A stretch of 64,000 bases of DNA. Origin: Inia geoffrensis (Eukaryota > Chordata > Mammalia > Artiodactyla > Iniidae). Location of the stretch: contig CM070910.1 of assembly GCA_036417435.1 (NCBI GenBank), forward strand, positions 71,036,784 through 71,100,783. The letters run 5' to 3'. The notes below the pieces were generated by a model, which had not been told where the DNA came from, did not search any database, and saw nothing but the letters and a program-made list of their open reading frames with translations. A program made the translations under genes and the position numbers. Positions 60,802 to 64,000 of the stretch are shown here, in pieces; position 1 is the first letter of the stretch; each line of letters begins with the position of its first letter.

Positions 60802-61044
60802 GACGGGCCATTTTTGAAGCATAGTGAGAATGGGGGAGGTGAGAATGTACAAAAGCCAAGAGTGGGCTGCATCACAATGCTTTACCCGTGCTTATCTCTG
60901 ACGATTATCCATGGCATAATGAAGGGGGTGGAAGGGTGACTGTTATTTCTCTACCTAAAAGAATTTCTGCATAAGCATTGCCACCCCCCTGGATGCATCC
61001 TGTCAGAAGTGTGTGTGCCATGGCCCCTTCAGCAAGTGGATTAA

Positions 61045-61145
61045 GCTGATTTTCCAAGCACTCACAGTTAGGAAGTAGCAAAGCCAAGCTTTCAACCCAA
61101 GGGGTCTGACATCAGACTCCAGGCTCTCAACCACTATATGCACGT
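61045..61145 (-). mobile_element. MIR SINE fragment, antisense
   Basis: The antisense MIR order is present but diverged: 'cactcacagttaggaagtag', then 'gctttcaacccaagg', then 'gactccaggctctcaacca'. Confidence 0.65.
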
Positions 61146-61149
61146 CTTT

Positions 61150-62640
61150 AACTGTGCGTGGCCTTTAGTGACCTTTATGTGTCCAGGCCACAAAATAATG
61201 GAGAAACCATTCGTTTGGTGGGAATCTTGGGATTTAAACCTGGTTGAGCCAAAGAGATTAGAAACTTCTGAAAACTACAGAGACTTCTAAGAAAACAACA
61301 AAATCCATTTGGAATTTGTGACCAACATTCAGATGTTCCTCAGAGACATTTTTATCATCTTGTAGTTGTGAGACTTCTTGTAAAGGGACCGAGGAAGGAG
61401 CCAGAACCATGGGGAATGATCAGGCCCAAGAAGACCTGTATGGAAGTAATAATGACTTTCACACTCACCAGCAACCAGGATTTCCATGCACTGTCAACCG
61501 TTTGTCACTGAATCAGACACCTTGAGCCGAAAAAACTCTTTATCCCACTAGTAATCCTCTAGGCCACCTAAGCACTGGATTTAAATATTTTTCAGCTGTT
61601 TTCCAGCCAGGCTGTGCCAAAAGCTGTTTTGAGATGGAGGTGGCGAGTGTTAATATTTGAGAGAAGCAGCACTTGTGAGCAGATTGCCTGCACCCACATG
61701 AGGTCATGTTTTTAGTTTGGGGCTTAGATTTAAACAGTCAGGAGGGGAGAGCCTGCACACCAGGGGATGACTGGGAAATCTCTGCTCTGATGACAGAGTG
61801 GTCATTTCCATGGTCTCTGTGCTTCTCGGCCATCGGCACCGTCTGCTGAAGACACACATCTCGTAGAGGTGAGTGGAGCACAAGTTTCTCATATTTCCCA
61901 TGCACCTACCAGAGTATTAACATTGCAAAGAAGAGGAACTAGACATAAACAAGCAGCTGGGTTCAACTTCTACAGGCAGTGGTTCAAAAGGTGATACACA
62001 CCGTGTGTTTAGTACAACCACTGTGAATTTGAGATTTAATTTTAACCGAGACCCGATGATACATTAACTTGAAAATTTATTAGCTGTAGCAGAAAGTAAC
62101 TCTTCCACTCCACTGAAATCTCTGACATGCTTTAAAGACAACAGCTGGCTTATTAATTTAGTCAACTTGAGTGAAGTTTAATCATGCCTCAGCCCTCCGA
62201 AGGACCTTAAAACTAGATGCGCACAAATGATGAACAAGCACAGTGACTGTCAGCGTTTCCTTCGTGGATTTTTGTTTTGGATGTGTTGAGTGGAAGTCAG
62301 AGCTAATGCACACTTTGGTTTCCCCCAAAACAAAACAATTAAATGAAAAAAACAAAACCTCACTATATTCTGATTATGTTCATCTTTGGACGTTAGCCAT
62401 GAAAAAGTACTTAATCAAAGACTGGCAAAGCCAGGAGGACTGCTGATCTAGTAGGTTACTTTTAAGTGTGTAAATTTACAGGTAAAAATGTATGCTTTGA
62501 CAAACTCCCCAAGTCTAGGTTGAAATTTAGCAGAATCCAAAAGTGGCTGAAGAAGCCGTGGGAGGAAAAAGTCTTTAGGCCCCATCTGTCACCTTCTCAT
62601 TTTTTCTTTTCTTTGCTTTCCTCATTTATTTTTTGGCCAT
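61150..62640. other. Unique non-coding DNA
   Basis: No gene or clear repeat is recognised in this stretch. Confidence 0.45.
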
Positions 62641-62652
62641 TAAAACTATATA

Positions 62653-62962
62653 TCAAGAATGGACTTGAGGACAGGGGGTGGGGGAAAGGGAAGCTGGGAT
62701 GAAGTGAGAGAGTAGCTTGGACACATATACACTACTAAATGTGAAATAGATAGCTAGTGGGAAGCAGCCACATAGCACGGGGAGATCAGCTCGGTGCTTT
62801 GTGACCACCTAGATGGGTGGGATAGGGAGGGTGGGAGGGAGGGAGACACAAGAGGGAAGAGATATGGGAACATATGTATATGTATAACTGATTCACTTTG
62901 TTAGAAAGCAGAAACTAACACAACAATGTAAAGCAATTATACTCCAATAAAGATGTTAAAAA
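62653..62962 (+). mobile_element. 5'-truncated cetacean L1 tail
   Basis: This is the sense L1 3' UTR end, with 'gggaagcagccacatagcac' through 'acaacaatgtaaagcaatta' and a terminal 'aataaagatgttaaaaa'. Duplications 'taaaactatat' (62641-62651) and 'gaaaactatat' (62963-62973) flank it. Its 3' UTR matches the type of the full-length L1 at 50465-56844. Confidence 0.9.
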
Positions 62963-62974
62963 GAAAACTATATT

Positions 62975-64000
62975 TCAGCCCACTGTCTTTCCTCATATAA
63001 TAAAATGTTATTAATTTAGGTTTTTCTAGATTGGACATTGTGGCCTTTTGGATACAATGATTCTGACAACGTTCTTTGCAGCTTTTATGAAGGAAAAGGC
63101 TTGTTAAAAGAATGAAGAGTGCAAACATGATTTTCGAGGGATGTTTTAAAATTAAGATAAAGTCCTTTAAGGATAGATACATGTGTATGTATAAAAAACC
63201 AGAAGTTTATTTAGAAAAACTTCACCCCAGCAGGCTGTAACTTGCTGACCCTGAGTTTATAGAATAAAGTCTGTACTCTAAAAAAAAATCAGTCAGTCAA
63301 TCAAAGGGGAAAAAGAAGATAAAGTCCTTTGCAGACTTTCTCCATTGACTGTAAGCTACTACAGACAATTGAATCTTAGGTTGCACCAGGCAATAAGATG
63401 ATGAAGTGCTTATAGAACTTTGGCACATTAGTTAATAACGGGCTTTTCTTCCTTAAAGCCATCCCATTTCACTTCTTGGACTCAACTGGTGAGCACTGGT
63501 ATATTTTCGTACAAGTTTCACAAATTTTAAACTCGAGCTTTGTGATTAGAATGTTCTGCTTGAATTCTTAATAGCGGATGGAAGACAAATGGCTTGTTAA
63601 CATTTCTAGATGATTCAGAAGTCCATTCAATAAAGAATTAGGAAATCCCTGCTAAGGCCCTGGTGGTATTATAGGGGCTAGCTCAGCAGTGGTGGTGACA
63701 GGACAGTGTATAATGAGGAGACCCACGAGCCAAAGGGTGATGACCCCACAGGGTGGTAAGAGCTCCAAGGCAGGGAAAACAAAACTTGTTAGAGCTGGAG
63801 GACAGGGCCCTCAACCAGCCTGGCCCAAGGATCAGGATTGTCTGAGATAGCTTCATGGAGGACGTGACGCTGGATGATGCCTTGAAGAACTGATCAGGAG
63901 GACTTGAAGATGTGTTCCTTTCAAATTCTGTGCTGCTTTGGATTTGAGACTGAAGTAAACAGTTGACCACAAGATCACAGGGGCTTCATATCTTCAAGAT
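62975..64000. other. Mostly unique DNA with an L2 remnant
   Basis: No gene is recognised. A diverged antisense L2 fragment lies at about 63830-63905 ('gatagcttcatggaggacg', 'gatgccttgaagaactgat'). The phrase 'aagataaagtccttt' occurs twice, near 63153 and 63317. Confidence 0.5.

Overview
This is a nuclear DNA window from a cetacean (whale or dolphin). No complete host gene can be recognised. The lineage call rests on repeats. There are eleven tRNA-derived CHR-type SINEs, in a long form, a ~210-bp form and a ~125-bp CHR-1-like form. The L1 lineage has open reading frames and 3' ends of the cetartiodactyl/cetacean type. Mammal-wide fossils are also present (MIR, L2, MLT1, hAT, Tigger). The sequence is typical AT-rich intergenic or intronic DNA. 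There are no operons, CRISPR arrays, tRNA genes or rRNA genes.

Layout. Positions 1-2900 are mostly unique and hold two weak minus-strand exon candidates (about 777-1048 and 1193-1450). Positions 2925-5575 are an old antisense L1 split by a 634-bp solo LTR (3193-3826, TATC duplication) and a SINE (4079-4292). Positions 5600-25500 are unique sequence carrying MIR, SINE and L1-tail insertions, two hAT transposons with near-identical target sites (15153-15476 and 16600-16816) and an MLT1 LTR (21723-22168). Positions 26760-34420 are a nested L1 complex: an old antisense L1 interrupted by a nearly complete plus-strand L1 (27480-32648) and a minus-strand truncated L1 (32833-34190). Positions 34420-41800 hold an LTR-like stretch, a (GT)n run, an L1 tail, a likely processed pseudogene (40202-40790), a SINE and a mariner MITE. 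Positions 44700-46311 hold a twin-primed L1, then a Tigger element that contains a second copy of that L1's tail plus its flanking genomic DNA. Positions 50465-56844 are a full-length minus-strand L1 with an internal duplication and inversion. Positions 57000-64000 are unique sequence with a three-SINE cluster at 60087-60815 and a short L1 tail.

How it fits together. Almost everything recognisable comes from L1-driven retrotransposition, of L1 itself and of SINEs and a retrocopy mobilised in trans. Older DNA transposons and LTRs form the substrate. Target-site duplications could be read for most insertions, and they fix both boundaries and relative order. All L1 open reading frames and the Tigger transposase fragment are broken, so nothing here looks autonomously active. 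I found no convincing new biological system. The most unusual structures are the duplicated L1-plus-flank insertion inside the Tigger (45979-46253) and the fold-back rearrangement inside the full-length L1 (51995-53134). Repeat family names come from remembered consensus sequences, and no search was run.
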